Origin: Burkholderiales bacterium
GTDB lineage: Bacteria; Pseudomonadota; Gammaproteobacteria; Burkholderiales; Burkholderiaceae_F
Assembly (NCBI GenBank): GCA_024641225.1
Contig: JAHEDN010000216.1
Location: 1 to 5,510, forward strand
Length of the DNA: 5,510 nucleotides
Direction of reading: 5' to 3'
Shown here: one piece after another, positions 1 through 4,862 of the stretch
Layout of the letters: the number at the start of each line of letters is the position of its first letter
Position numbering within the stretch: the first letter of the stretch is position 1
The notes under the pieces: model-generated
Told to the model about the DNA's origin: nothing
What the model saw: only the letters and a program-made list of their open reading frames with translations
Database searches by the model: none
Made by a program: the position numbers and the translations under genes

Positions 1-661
1 GCTGCGCGGCGAGCGCGGCCAGCCAGCGGCTGACAACCCGTCGTTCCTCGACGCCGCACTCGCCCGTGCGCAGTTCGTCGAGCCGGCGCTGCGCGGCCTG
101 GGAGCGCGCGCCGGCCCGCTCGTGTTCCAGCTGTCGCCGCTGCCGCACCGGCTGAAGGCCGACGGCGGGAGCGAGGTGATCGACAGCCTCGGCATGTTCC
201 TCCGCCAGCTGCCGCGCGAGGTCGACGGCCAGGTGCCCGTCTACGCGGTCGAGCTGCGCAACGCCGAGGTGCTGACGCCGCGCTTCGTGCGCATGCTGCA
301 CGACGCCGGCGCCCGCCTGTGCCTCGGCATCCACGCGGCGATGCCCGCGGCTGCGCGCCAGGCCGCGGCATTGCGGGCAATGGACGCGTCAGCCGAGGAA
401 GGCGACGACTGGCGGCTCAAGGGCCCGCTGGTGGTGCGCTGGAACCTGCACGCCGGGCTGCGTTACGACGCGGCAAAGAACCGCTATGCGCCGTTCGACC
501 GCCTGCTCGACCCCGATCTGATCACGCGCGGAACGCTCGCCCATCTGGCGCACGTGGCGATCCGCAGCGGCCAGCCGGCCTTCATCATCGCCAACAACAA
601 GGCCGAGGGCAGTGCACCGCTGAGCTGCATCGAGCTGGCGCGGGCGATCGTCGATCGCTGA
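1..661 (+). CDS. DUF72 (YecE-like) family protein, 5'-truncated
   Basis: The reading frame is open from base 2 to the TGA at 659-661, giving 219 residues with no start in view, so the N-terminus lies beyond the left edge. A GTG at 122 is only an internal valine codon, because family-like sequence continues upstream of it (NPSFLDAALARAQFVEPALR). Three landmarks match the DUF72 TIM-barrel-like family: GPLVFQLSPLP at about residues 38-48 (family pattern GPxLxQLPP), YAVELRN at about 81-87 (family AVExR), and a C-terminal FIIANNKAEGSAP at about 194-206 (family FNNxxxGxAP). DUF72 proteins usually have 240-300 residues, so perhaps 30-80 are missing. The biochemical role of the family is not established, and none is claimed here. 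The gene converges on dctM, leaving 14 bases between the stop codons. Family assignment is fairly secure; function is unknown. Confidence 0.85.
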   Translation, partial: LRGERGQPAADNPSFLDAALARAQFVEPALRGLGARAGPLVFQLSPLPHRLKADGGSEVIDSLGMFLRQLPREVDGQVPVYAVELRNAEVLTPRFVRMLHDAGARLCLGIHAAMPAAARQAAALRAMDASAEEGDDWRLKGPLVVRWNLHAGLRYDAAKNRYAPFDRLLDPDLITRGTLAHLAHVAIRSGQPAFIIANNKAEGSAPLSCIELARAIVDR

Positions 662-680
662 GGCGGCGCTGCTGCTCAGC
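657..680. other. Inverted repeat spanning two convergent stop codons
   Basis: GCTGAG at 657-662 is the perfect reverse complement of CTCAGC at 675-680, giving a 6-bp stem with a 12-base loop. The left arm contains the TGA of the DUF72 gene and the right arm contains the TGA of dctM. Neither strand has a T-run after the stem, so this is not a standard intrinsic terminator. It could give weak bidirectional 3'-end structure between the convergent genes, or it could be chance. Confidence 0.25.
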
Positions 681-1986
681 CCATCATCTGGCCCGGCAGC
701 CAAAGCGCAATCCCGGGAAAGACCGAGATCAGCACCATCGCCAGAAACATCAGCAGCACGAATGGCAGCGAGCCCTTAAGCACGGTCGGCAGCGGCACGT
801 CGGGCGCCACGCCCTTGAGCACGTACAGATTGAGCCCCACGGGTGGCGTGATCAGGCCGACTTCCATGTTGATGGTCAGGATGACCGCGAACCAGATCAG
901 GTCGAAACCGGCAGCCTCGAGCACCGGAGTCAGGATCGGCATCACCATCAGGATGATCGCCGCGGGCGGCAGGAAGCAGCCGGCGACCAGCAGGAAGATG
1001 TTGATCGCGAACAGCAGCAGCCAGCGGTTCAGGTCGAGGTCGACCAGCCACTGCGCCGCCGACTGCGTCACGTACAGCAGCGACATCATGTAGGAGAACA
1101 CGGCCGCCGCGCCGATGATCATCAGGATCATCGTCGACTCGCGCACCGTCTCGCGGAAGATTCGCCACTGGTCCTCGAGCCGCCACTGCCGGTAGATGAC
1201 GATCACCAGCACCAGTGCGAGAACTGCGGAGAGCGCCGCCACCTCGGACGGCGTCGCCAGCCCGCCGTACATCGCGTAGCCGATGGCGATCACGATGCCG
1301 ATGAACGGCGAGACGCGGCCCAGCCCCTCCATCTTCTGCGTGAATGTGTAGCGGACGACCTCCGTTTCCGGCGCGGCACGCTGCGCGCGAAGCGTCGAGA
1401 GCCAGGCGTAAAGCGAAAACATCACGACCAGCAGGATGCCCGGCACTACGCCGGCGAGGAAGAGCCGGCCGATCGACGTCTCCGTGGCCAGGCCGTACAG
1501 GATCATCGTGATCGACGGCGGGATCAGGATGCCGAGGGTGCCGCCGGCGCAGATCGAACCGGTGGCCAGCGCGGCGGGCACGCCGCGCTTGATCATCTCC
1601 GGCACGCCGGCCTTCCCGATCGCCGCGGCCGTGGCCGGGCTGGAACCGCAGATCGCCGAGAACACGCCGCAGGCCAGGATGTTGGCGATGACCAGCCCGC
1701 CGGGCACGCGATCGAGCCAGCGATGCAGTGATTCGTAGATGTCCTTGCCCGCCGCCGAGGCCCCGATCGCCGAACCGAGCAGCACGAACAGCGGGATCGT
1801 CAGCAGCGCAAAGGACGACAGCTCGTCCATCATCAGGATCGGCACGTTGGCAAGGCTCGCCGGTCCCTCGAACAGCAGAAGGAAAGCCACCGCCACCAGC
1901 GTCAGCCCCCACGCGATGGGCAGGCCCGAAAACAGGACCGCCAGCGTGACGACGAGGATCAGGCCGCCGATCTGCAGTTCGCTCAT
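676..1986 (-). CDS. dctM: TRAP transporter large permease subunit (DctM family)
   Basis: This is the large membrane subunit of a tripartite ATP-independent periplasmic (TRAP) transporter. The family carries out ion-coupled import of organic acids delivered by the DctP protein, with DctQ as partner. The product has 436 residues, close to the usual 425-450, and is almost wholly hydrophobic. Family landmarks are LLTIPLFVLLGSAIG (about 61-75), a GVFSAICGSSPATAAAIG re-entrant-type segment (107-124), GGTLGILIPPSI (148-159), and, in the second inverted half, CFLPPAAIILMVMPIL (337-352) and EVGLITPPVGLNLYVLKG (375-392). The ATG at 1986-1984 is chosen because the protein then begins MSELQIGG, followed directly by the first membrane helix. 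The open frame runs further upstream, but only inside dctQ in another frame. The start overlaps the dctQ stop as ATGA, with a weak GGAAG about 10 bases upstream, so translational coupling is likely. The sequence shows no substrate. Confidence 0.95.
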   Translation of the reverse strand: MSELQIGGLILVVTLAVLFSGLPIAWGLTLVAVAFLLLFEGPASLANVPILMMDELSSFALLTIPLFVLLGSAIGASAAGKDIYESLHRWLDRVPGGLVIANILACGVFSAICGSSPATAAAIGKAGVPEMIKRGVPAALATGSICAGGTLGILIPPSITMILYGLATETSIGRLFLAGVVPGILLVVMFSLYAWLSTLRAQRAAPETEVVRYTFTQKMEGLGRVSPFIGIVIAIGYAMYGGLATPSEVAALSAVLALVLVIVIYRQWRLEDQWRIFRETVRESTMILMIIGAAAVFSYMMSLLYVTQSAAQWLVDLDLNRWLLLFAINIFLLVAGCFLPPAAIILMVMPILTPVLEAAGFDLIWFAVILTINMEVGLITPPVGLNLYVLKGVAPDVPLPTVLKGSLPFVLLMFLAMVLISVFPGIALWLPGQMMG

Positions 1987-2477
1987 CTGCGTTTCGCTTC
2001 CAGCATCGATTCGCGCAGCAGATCGGCCACGTACTGCAGCGCGGTCAGGCCGAGCCCGACCGGCATCGTCAGGAACAGCGGCCACTTGAGCGGCGCCCAT
2101 GCGCTTTCGGTGCGGTCGCCGCGCTCGAACGCTTCGAGCGTCAGCTCCGCCCCGACATAGGCGAGGTAAATGCAGACCGCCAGGCCGACGAGGCCGACGA
2201 CGATCGCCACGCTCTTGGCCGCCGGCCGCGGCAGGTAGTGCGACAGCAGGTCGACGCCGACGTGGCCCTGCGTGGCGAGGCAGTACGGCGAAGCGAGAAA
2301 CAGCGCCGCGACCATCATGTACACGGAGAACTCGATCTCCCAGTACGTCGAGGCGCCCATCGCGCGATAGATGACGCTCCAGGTGATCACCAGCGCCGCG
2401 AGCGCCAGCATCACCGCCGCCACGGCAGCGCAAGCCGTGCTGAGCCTGAAGACCGCGCGAACGAAGGCGGGCAGCAT
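1983..2477 (-). CDS. dctQ: TRAP transporter small permease subunit (DctQ family)
   Basis: This is the small four-helix membrane subunit of a TRAP transporter; it pairs with DctM in the inner membrane and helps dock the DctP binding protein. The product has 164 residues, typical for the family. Hydrophobic helices lie at about residues 13-37, 47-66, 88-110 and 132-151. The family signature GHVGVDLL (71-78), resembling the usual HxxVD motif, follows the second helix, and WEIEFSVYMMVAALFLASPY precedes it. The start ATG at 2477-2475 is supported by GGGGA six bases upstream and by the short cytoplasmic N-terminus MLPAFVRAVFRL. The gene lies 62 bases after dctP, a gap holding a terminator-like hairpin, and its TGA overlaps the dctM ATG. 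No fusion to DctM is seen. The symbol is used at family level; orthology to a C4-dicarboxylate system is not shown. Confidence 0.92.
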   Translation of the reverse strand: MLPAFVRAVFRLSTACAAVAAVMLALAALVITWSVIYRAMGASTYWEIEFSVYMMVAALFLASPYCLATQGHVGVDLLSHYLPRPAAKSVAIVVGLVGLAVCIYLAYVGAELTLEAFERGDRTESAWAPLKWPLFLTMPVGLGLTALQYVADLLRESMLEAKRR

Positions 2478-2483
2478 GGCGAG

Positions 2484-2488
2484 TCCCC
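2484..2488 (-). promoter_or_regulatory. Shine-Dalgarno sequence of dctQ
   Basis: On the minus strand the sequence reads GGGGA, six bases before the ATG at 2477. It is a moderate match to the anti-SD. It lies immediately after the T-rich tract of the dctP/dctQ hairpin, so terminator-like structure and ribosome entry sit side by side. Confidence 0.5.
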
Positions 2489-2490
2489 GA

Positions 2491-2519
2491 GAAAGAAGCG
2501 GGCCAGTTGCCCGGCCCGC
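2491..2519 (-). terminator. Intercistronic terminator-like hairpin between dctP and dctQ
   Basis: In the minus-strand transcript a perfect 7-bp stem, GCGGGCC (2519-2513) with GGCCCGC (2504-2498), encloses an 8-base loop, GGGCAACT. It is followed directly by TTCTTTC (2497-2491). The form is that of a Rho-independent terminator with an imperfect T-tract. It begins 20 bases after the dctP stop and ends before the dctQ ribosome-binding site, so it would probably be leaky. It could either stop part of the transcription or protect the dctP mRNA 3' end. Both would raise the binding protein over the permeases, which fits the stoichiometric needs of binding-protein transporters. Activity is inferred from form and position only. 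Confidence 0.55.
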
Positions 2520-2539
2520 AATCGATCAGAACGCGGCGA

Positions 2540-3532
2540 TCACTTGACCGCCAGCAGTGCGTCGATCAGTTCCTTGGCGGTGGGCGACTTGCCGGCGAAC
2601 TCCTTCCACGCGGTGTCCTTGGCCAGCGCGACCCACTGGTCGTACTCGGCCTGCGTCATCTCGTGCACCTTGGCACCGGCCTTCTTGTACGCGTCTTCCA
2701 TCTTGTCGACCGCCTCGCGCTGCAGGCCGAGGAAATAGGCGTCCGATTTCGCCGCCGCCTCCTCGAAGATCTTCTGCTGCGCCGGAGTCAGCTTGTCCCA
2801 GTGCTGCTTCGACATCACCAGCGGCTGCAGCAGCATCCACAGCGAAAACTTGCTCGGCGTAGTGGCGAACTTGGTCTGCTCGTAGAGGCGCATGCTGACG
2901 AAGGTCTCGGCCGACGTCAGCGTGCCGTTGATCACGCCCGACTGCAGCGACGGGTAGATCTCGGTCGACGGCATGCTGACCACCGAGGCGCCGGCCGCTT
3001 TCAGCATCGACTCGAACGTCGGATCGGCGGCGCGCATCTTCAGGCCGTCGACGCTTTTCGGGCCGGTGATCTCGCGATCCTTGGTCGCGAATGCCCCGGG
3101 CGTCCACCACCAGCTGACGATGTGGATGCCGTTGGCGTGCGCCAGGTCCTGCAGCTTCTTCTGGAACGCCGTGCCACGCAGCTTCATCGCATGGTCGAGC
3201 GTCGGCACCGTGCCCGGCATGATGATGATCGAGAACTCCTGCGCCTTGCCGACCGCGTACGACATCGGGAACACGGCCATCTCGAGCGTGCCATTTTGCA
3301 GCGCATCGAGCTGCGCGACCGGCTTGATGCCGAGCGATTGCGCCGGATAGATGCGGAACTTCAGGTTCGGATCCTTGGCGTTGACCTCCTTGACGAACAG
3401 GCGCGTGGCCAAGTCGCGACCGTCGGCGTTGGCCTTCCACTGATGCGAGATCTTGATTTCCTGCGCGACCGCCCCGGCCGACGCAAAGGCGACCAGCGCG
3501 AACGCGGCGCTCCAGCGCATGAATGCTTTCAT
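2540..3532 (-). CDS. dctP: TRAP transporter solute-binding protein (DctP family)
   Basis: This is the periplasmic binding protein that captures the substrate and delivers it to DctQM. The product has 330 residues, normal for the family. A signal peptide is clear: MKAFMRW, a hydrophobic core, then AGAVAQ, with likely cleavage after Ala23. The mature protein opens EIKISHQW, as is usual for DctP. The KSVDGLKMR segment (159-167) supplies Arg167, aligned by motif with the family's conserved arginine that salt-bridges the substrate carboxylate. It is followed by GASVVSMPSTEIYPSLQSGVI, matching the family's second-lobe pattern. The stretch after this reads NGTLTSAETF (202-211) where many C4-dicarboxylate members have VDGxExP, and SWWW (140-143) adds aromatic residues near the cleft region. 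An organic-acid ligand is therefore likely, but its identity is open. The ATG at 3532-3530 is chosen over Met5 because of AGGAGG four bases upstream and the fit of the signal peptide. It is the first gene of dctP-dctQ-dctM. Confidence 0.94.
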   Translation of the reverse strand: MKAFMRWSAAFALVAFASAGAVAQEIKISHQWKANADGRDLATRLFVKEVNAKDPNLKFRIYPAQSLGIKPVAQLDALQNGTLEMAVFPMSYAVGKAQEFSIIIMPGTVPTLDHAMKLRGTAFQKKLQDLAHANGIHIVSWWWTPGAFATKDREITGPKSVDGLKMRAADPTFESMLKAAGASVVSMPSTEIYPSLQSGVINGTLTSAETFVSMRLYEQTKFATTPSKFSLWMLLQPLVMSKQHWDKLTPAQQKIFEEAAAKSDAYFLGLQREAVDKMEDAYKKAGAKVHEMTQAEYDQWVALAKDTAWKEFAGKSPTAKELIDALLAVK

Positions 3533-3536
3533 GACT

Positions 3537-3542
3537 CCTCCT
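3537..3542 (-). promoter_or_regulatory. Strong Shine-Dalgarno sequence of dctP
   Basis: AGGAGG on the minus strand ends four bases before the ATG at 3532. It decides the start at MKAF rather than the second ATG four codons downstream or any in-frame extension upstream. It is far stronger than the sites before dctQ and dctM, in keeping with high expression of the binding protein. Confidence 0.85.
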
Positions 3543-3557
3543 GAAGGGTGAATGCTT

Positions 3558-3581
3558 GGCGCCGAGCCGTCGGCCGGCGCC
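3558..3581 (-). repeat. Inverted repeat in the dctP leader
   Basis: GGCGCCG at 3558-3564 and CGGCGCC at 3575-3581 are perfect reverse complements around a 10-base spacer. As RNA this would be a stable GC-rich stem between any upstream promoter and the dctP ribosome-binding site. It might stabilise or regulate the leader, or serve as a protein-binding site in DNA. In such GC-rich sequence a 7-bp stem can also arise by chance. Confidence 0.35.
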
Positions 3582-3723
3582 TTCCCGGTTTTCGTTCCGG
3601 GTCTCCGATCGCTGCCGCCGACCACGGGGGTGTCCGACGTACCGACGGCCGCTACCCTAACCGATTGTCGGATCCTGGTGTCGCTGCAGTGCAATGCGGC
3701 AGTTCCTGGTTCGGGCTGCTCGT

Positions 3724-4299
3724 CTAGGAGGGCCGCGGCTTGCGCCTCGCCGCAAAGGTCCTGCGGAACTTCTCGACCTTCGGCGACACGACCATCATGC
3801 AGTAGCCCTGCGCCGGGTTGTGGCGGAAGTACTCCTGGTGGTAGGTCTCGGCGCGCCAATACTCGCCAGCGGGCAGCAGCTGGGTGACGATCTCCTCGTC
3901 ATGCCCCTCCTGCGCCTCGCGGATGACCTCGTTGGCCGCCGCCTTCTGCGCCTCCGAGTGATGAAAGATCACCGATCGGTACTGCTCGCCCACATCGCTG
4001 CCCTGGCGGTTCAGCGTGGTCGGGTCGTGAATGGCGAAGAACACCTCGAGGACCTCGCGGTAGCTGATCAGCTTCGGGTCGAACTCGACGCGCACCACCT
4101 CGGCATGCCCCGTACTCCCTTCGCAGACCTGGCGATAGGTCGGGTTGGCAACGTTCCCGCCCGCATAACCGGACTCGACGTCGGTCACGCCCTGCAGTTC
4201 CTCGAACACCGCCTCAAGGCACCAGAAGCAGCCGCCGCCGAGCGTGGCGAACTCGCGGCCCGGTGCGGGTTCGTTCGAGAGCGGGTTCTTGATCGACAT
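3724..4299 (-). CDS. msrA: Peptide-methionine (S)-S-oxide reductase MsrA
   Basis: MsrA reduces the S-epimer of methionine sulfoxide, free or in proteins, back to methionine using thioredoxin-type reductant. It is a cytoplasmic oxidative-damage repair enzyme. The product has 191 residues with no signal peptide. The catalytic motif GGGCFWCLE lies at residues 21-29, with Cys24 as the sulfenic-acid-forming cysteine. Further family landmarks are GYAGG (44-48), GSTGHAEVV (61-69), FFAIHDPTTLNRQGSDVGEQYRS (87-109), and the C-terminal NPAQGYC (161-167), in which Cys167 is the likely resolving cysteine. It is a single-domain form with no MsrB fusion. The ATG at 4299-4297 is supported by AGGAGG four bases upstream. 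The gene ends in TAG. It follows the TPM gene by 53 bases on the same strand and precedes dctP by 191 bases; a functional link to the transporter is not indicated. Confidence 0.97.
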   Translation of the reverse strand: MSIKNPLSNEPAPGREFATLGGGCFWCLEAVFEELQGVTDVESGYAGGNVANPTYRQVCEGSTGHAEVVRVEFDPKLISYREVLEVFFAIHDPTTLNRQGSDVGEQYRSVIFHHSEAQKAAANEVIREAQEGHDEEIVTQLLPAGEYWRAETYHQEYFRHNPAQGYCMMVVSPKVEKFRRTFAARRKPRPS

Positions 4300-4303
4300 G
4301 GAT

Positions 4304-4309
4304 CCTCCT
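4304..4309 (-). promoter_or_regulatory. Strong Shine-Dalgarno sequence of msrA
   Basis: AGGAGG on the minus strand sits four bases before the msrA ATG, the same sequence and spacing as at dctP. It fixes the msrA start. The 53-base gap upstream shows no clear promoter, so msrA may be read from its own weak promoter or from the TPM transcript. Confidence 0.85.
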
Positions 4310-4352
4310 CGGGGGCGTTGTGCATGCCTTGGTCGCGCACCGGCACCCGAGC

Positions 4353-4862
4353 TTACCGGCCCAGGATCACCGGCCGGTTGGGCAACTCGTCGGCATTGCG
4401 CTCGCCGTCGCGGGCAGGAAAGTGCGCCGCGAGCAGGTCACTGATCCGCTCGACCCCGGCGACCACGCCGCCCTCGAACTCGCCGCTGGCGAAGCGCTGC
4501 GCCATCTCGCTGCAGATCGCCTGCCACCGCTCGCGTGGCACGCACGCGGCGACGGCGCGGTCGGCCACGATCTCGATGCCGTGATCAGCGAGGTCGACGT
4601 ACAGCAGCACGCCGTTGCGCTCGTCCGTATCCCAGACATGCAGCTTGGCAAAGAGCATCTCCGCACGTTCACGCGCCGGCGCGTCGCGCCTGAGGTAGCT
4701 CCAGGGCAGCCTCGCCTCGACCGCGAAGCGGATCTCGCCGCGGTGCGCGATTTCGCCCTGCACGATCGCCCGCTCGATGCGCTCGAGCGCCGCCGCCGGC
4801 AAGGCTCGATCGACTGCCCGTGGCGAACGCAGCCCGTGCCGGATCCAGCGTGCGAGTTTCAT
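4353..4862 (-). CDS. TPM-domain protein, soluble form
   Basis: The product has 169 residues and belongs to the TPM (TPM_phosphatase, YgcG/TLP18.3/Psb32-related) family. The core is recognised by ERNGVLLYVDLADHGIEIVADRAV (about 81-104), matching the family pattern RNGVLLYVxLxxxxVEIVADR. It is preceded by ALERIERAIVQGEIAHRGEIRFAVEA (25-50), the usual N-terminal helix and strand, and followed by a helical stretch WQAICSEMAQRFASGEFEGGVVAGVERISDLLAAHFP (113-149). No signal peptide, membrane helix or Gly-rich tail is visible, so the protein is probably cytoplasmic, although MKLARWIRHGL could be an amphipathic membrane-contacting segment. The start at 4862-4860 is fused to the stop of the upstream gene as TGATG, implying translational re-initiation; a GTG one codon earlier is possible. 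Some relatives outside bacteria are reported acid phosphatases; the role of this bacterial subtype is not established. Confidence 0.85.
   Translation of the reverse strand: MKLARWIRHGLRSPRAVDRALPAAALERIERAIVQGEIAHRGEIRFAVEARLPWSYLRRDAPARERAEMLFAKLHVWDTDERNGVLLYVDLADHGIEIVADRAVAACVPRERWQAICSEMAQRFASGEFEGGVVAGVERISDLLAAHFPARDGERNADELPNRPVILGR
4355..4378 (-). other. Inverted repeat at the 3' end of the second TPM gene
   Basis: On the minus strand ACCGGCC (4378-4372) can pair with GGCCGGT (4361-4355) across a 10-base loop. The stem lies in the last codons of the TPM gene and reaches the first base of its TAA. No T-run follows, so it is not a standard terminator. Coding constraint on the Arg, Pro and Gly codons could also produce it. 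Confidence 0.2.

Larger units (their letters stand above)
3533..3723 (-). promoter_or_regulatory. msrA-dctP intergenic region: dctP leader with two inverted repeats, promoter not located
   Basis: This 191-base gap should contain the end of the msrA transcript and the promoter of the dctPQM operon. In the transcript sense it carries CCCGG/CCGGG (3601-3597 with 3588-3584, 8-base loop), then GGCGCCG/CGGCGCC (3581-3575 with 3564-3558, 10-base loop), about 15 bases before the dctP Shine-Dalgarno. Neither is followed by a T-run. A paired CCGACG-TA-CCGACG motif (plus strand, 3634-3647) and a small palindrome CCGATTGTCGG (3661-3671) could be operator-like, but they are short. The only sigma-70-like pair I see is TTGCAC (3694-3689) and GACAAT with a 19-base spacer, which is too weak to call. 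No coding sequence in this gap is convincing. Confidence 0.4.

Noticed and set aside
319..1731. A 470-codon open frame on the plus strand, antisense to most of dctM and overlapping the end of the DUF72 gene.
   Set aside because: The product is Arg/His/Asp/Gln-rich low-complexity sequence, the usual result of reading a GC-rich gene in a shadow frame. DctM on the other strand has full family structure.
776..1912. A 378-codon minus-strand frame inside dctM.
   Set aside because: It is a frame-shifted reading of dctM with Arg/Gly/Asp-rich composition and no domain; the DctM frame is intact throughout.
2507..3544. A 345-codon plus-strand frame antisense to dctP.
   Set aside because: It has Arg/Leu-rich shadow composition and no recognisable motif, and it mirrors the real dctP gene.
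3669..3694. Sigma-70-like pair TTGCAC and GACAAT upstream of dctP.
   Set aside because: The 19-base spacer is too long and the -10 matches only four of six bases; it is not distinguishable from chance.
3691..3706. A sigma-54-like GG...TTGC element upstream of dctP, tempting because classical dct operons use sigma-54.
   Set aside because: On the minus strand it reads GG-N12-GC; the required GG-to-GC spacing is N10, and the TGGCAC core is absent.
3533..3859. Upstream in-frame extension of dctP reaching into msrA.
   Set aside because: The signal peptide begins at 3532 with a strong SD. The extension has no family resemblance and would overlap the conserved msrA coding sequence.
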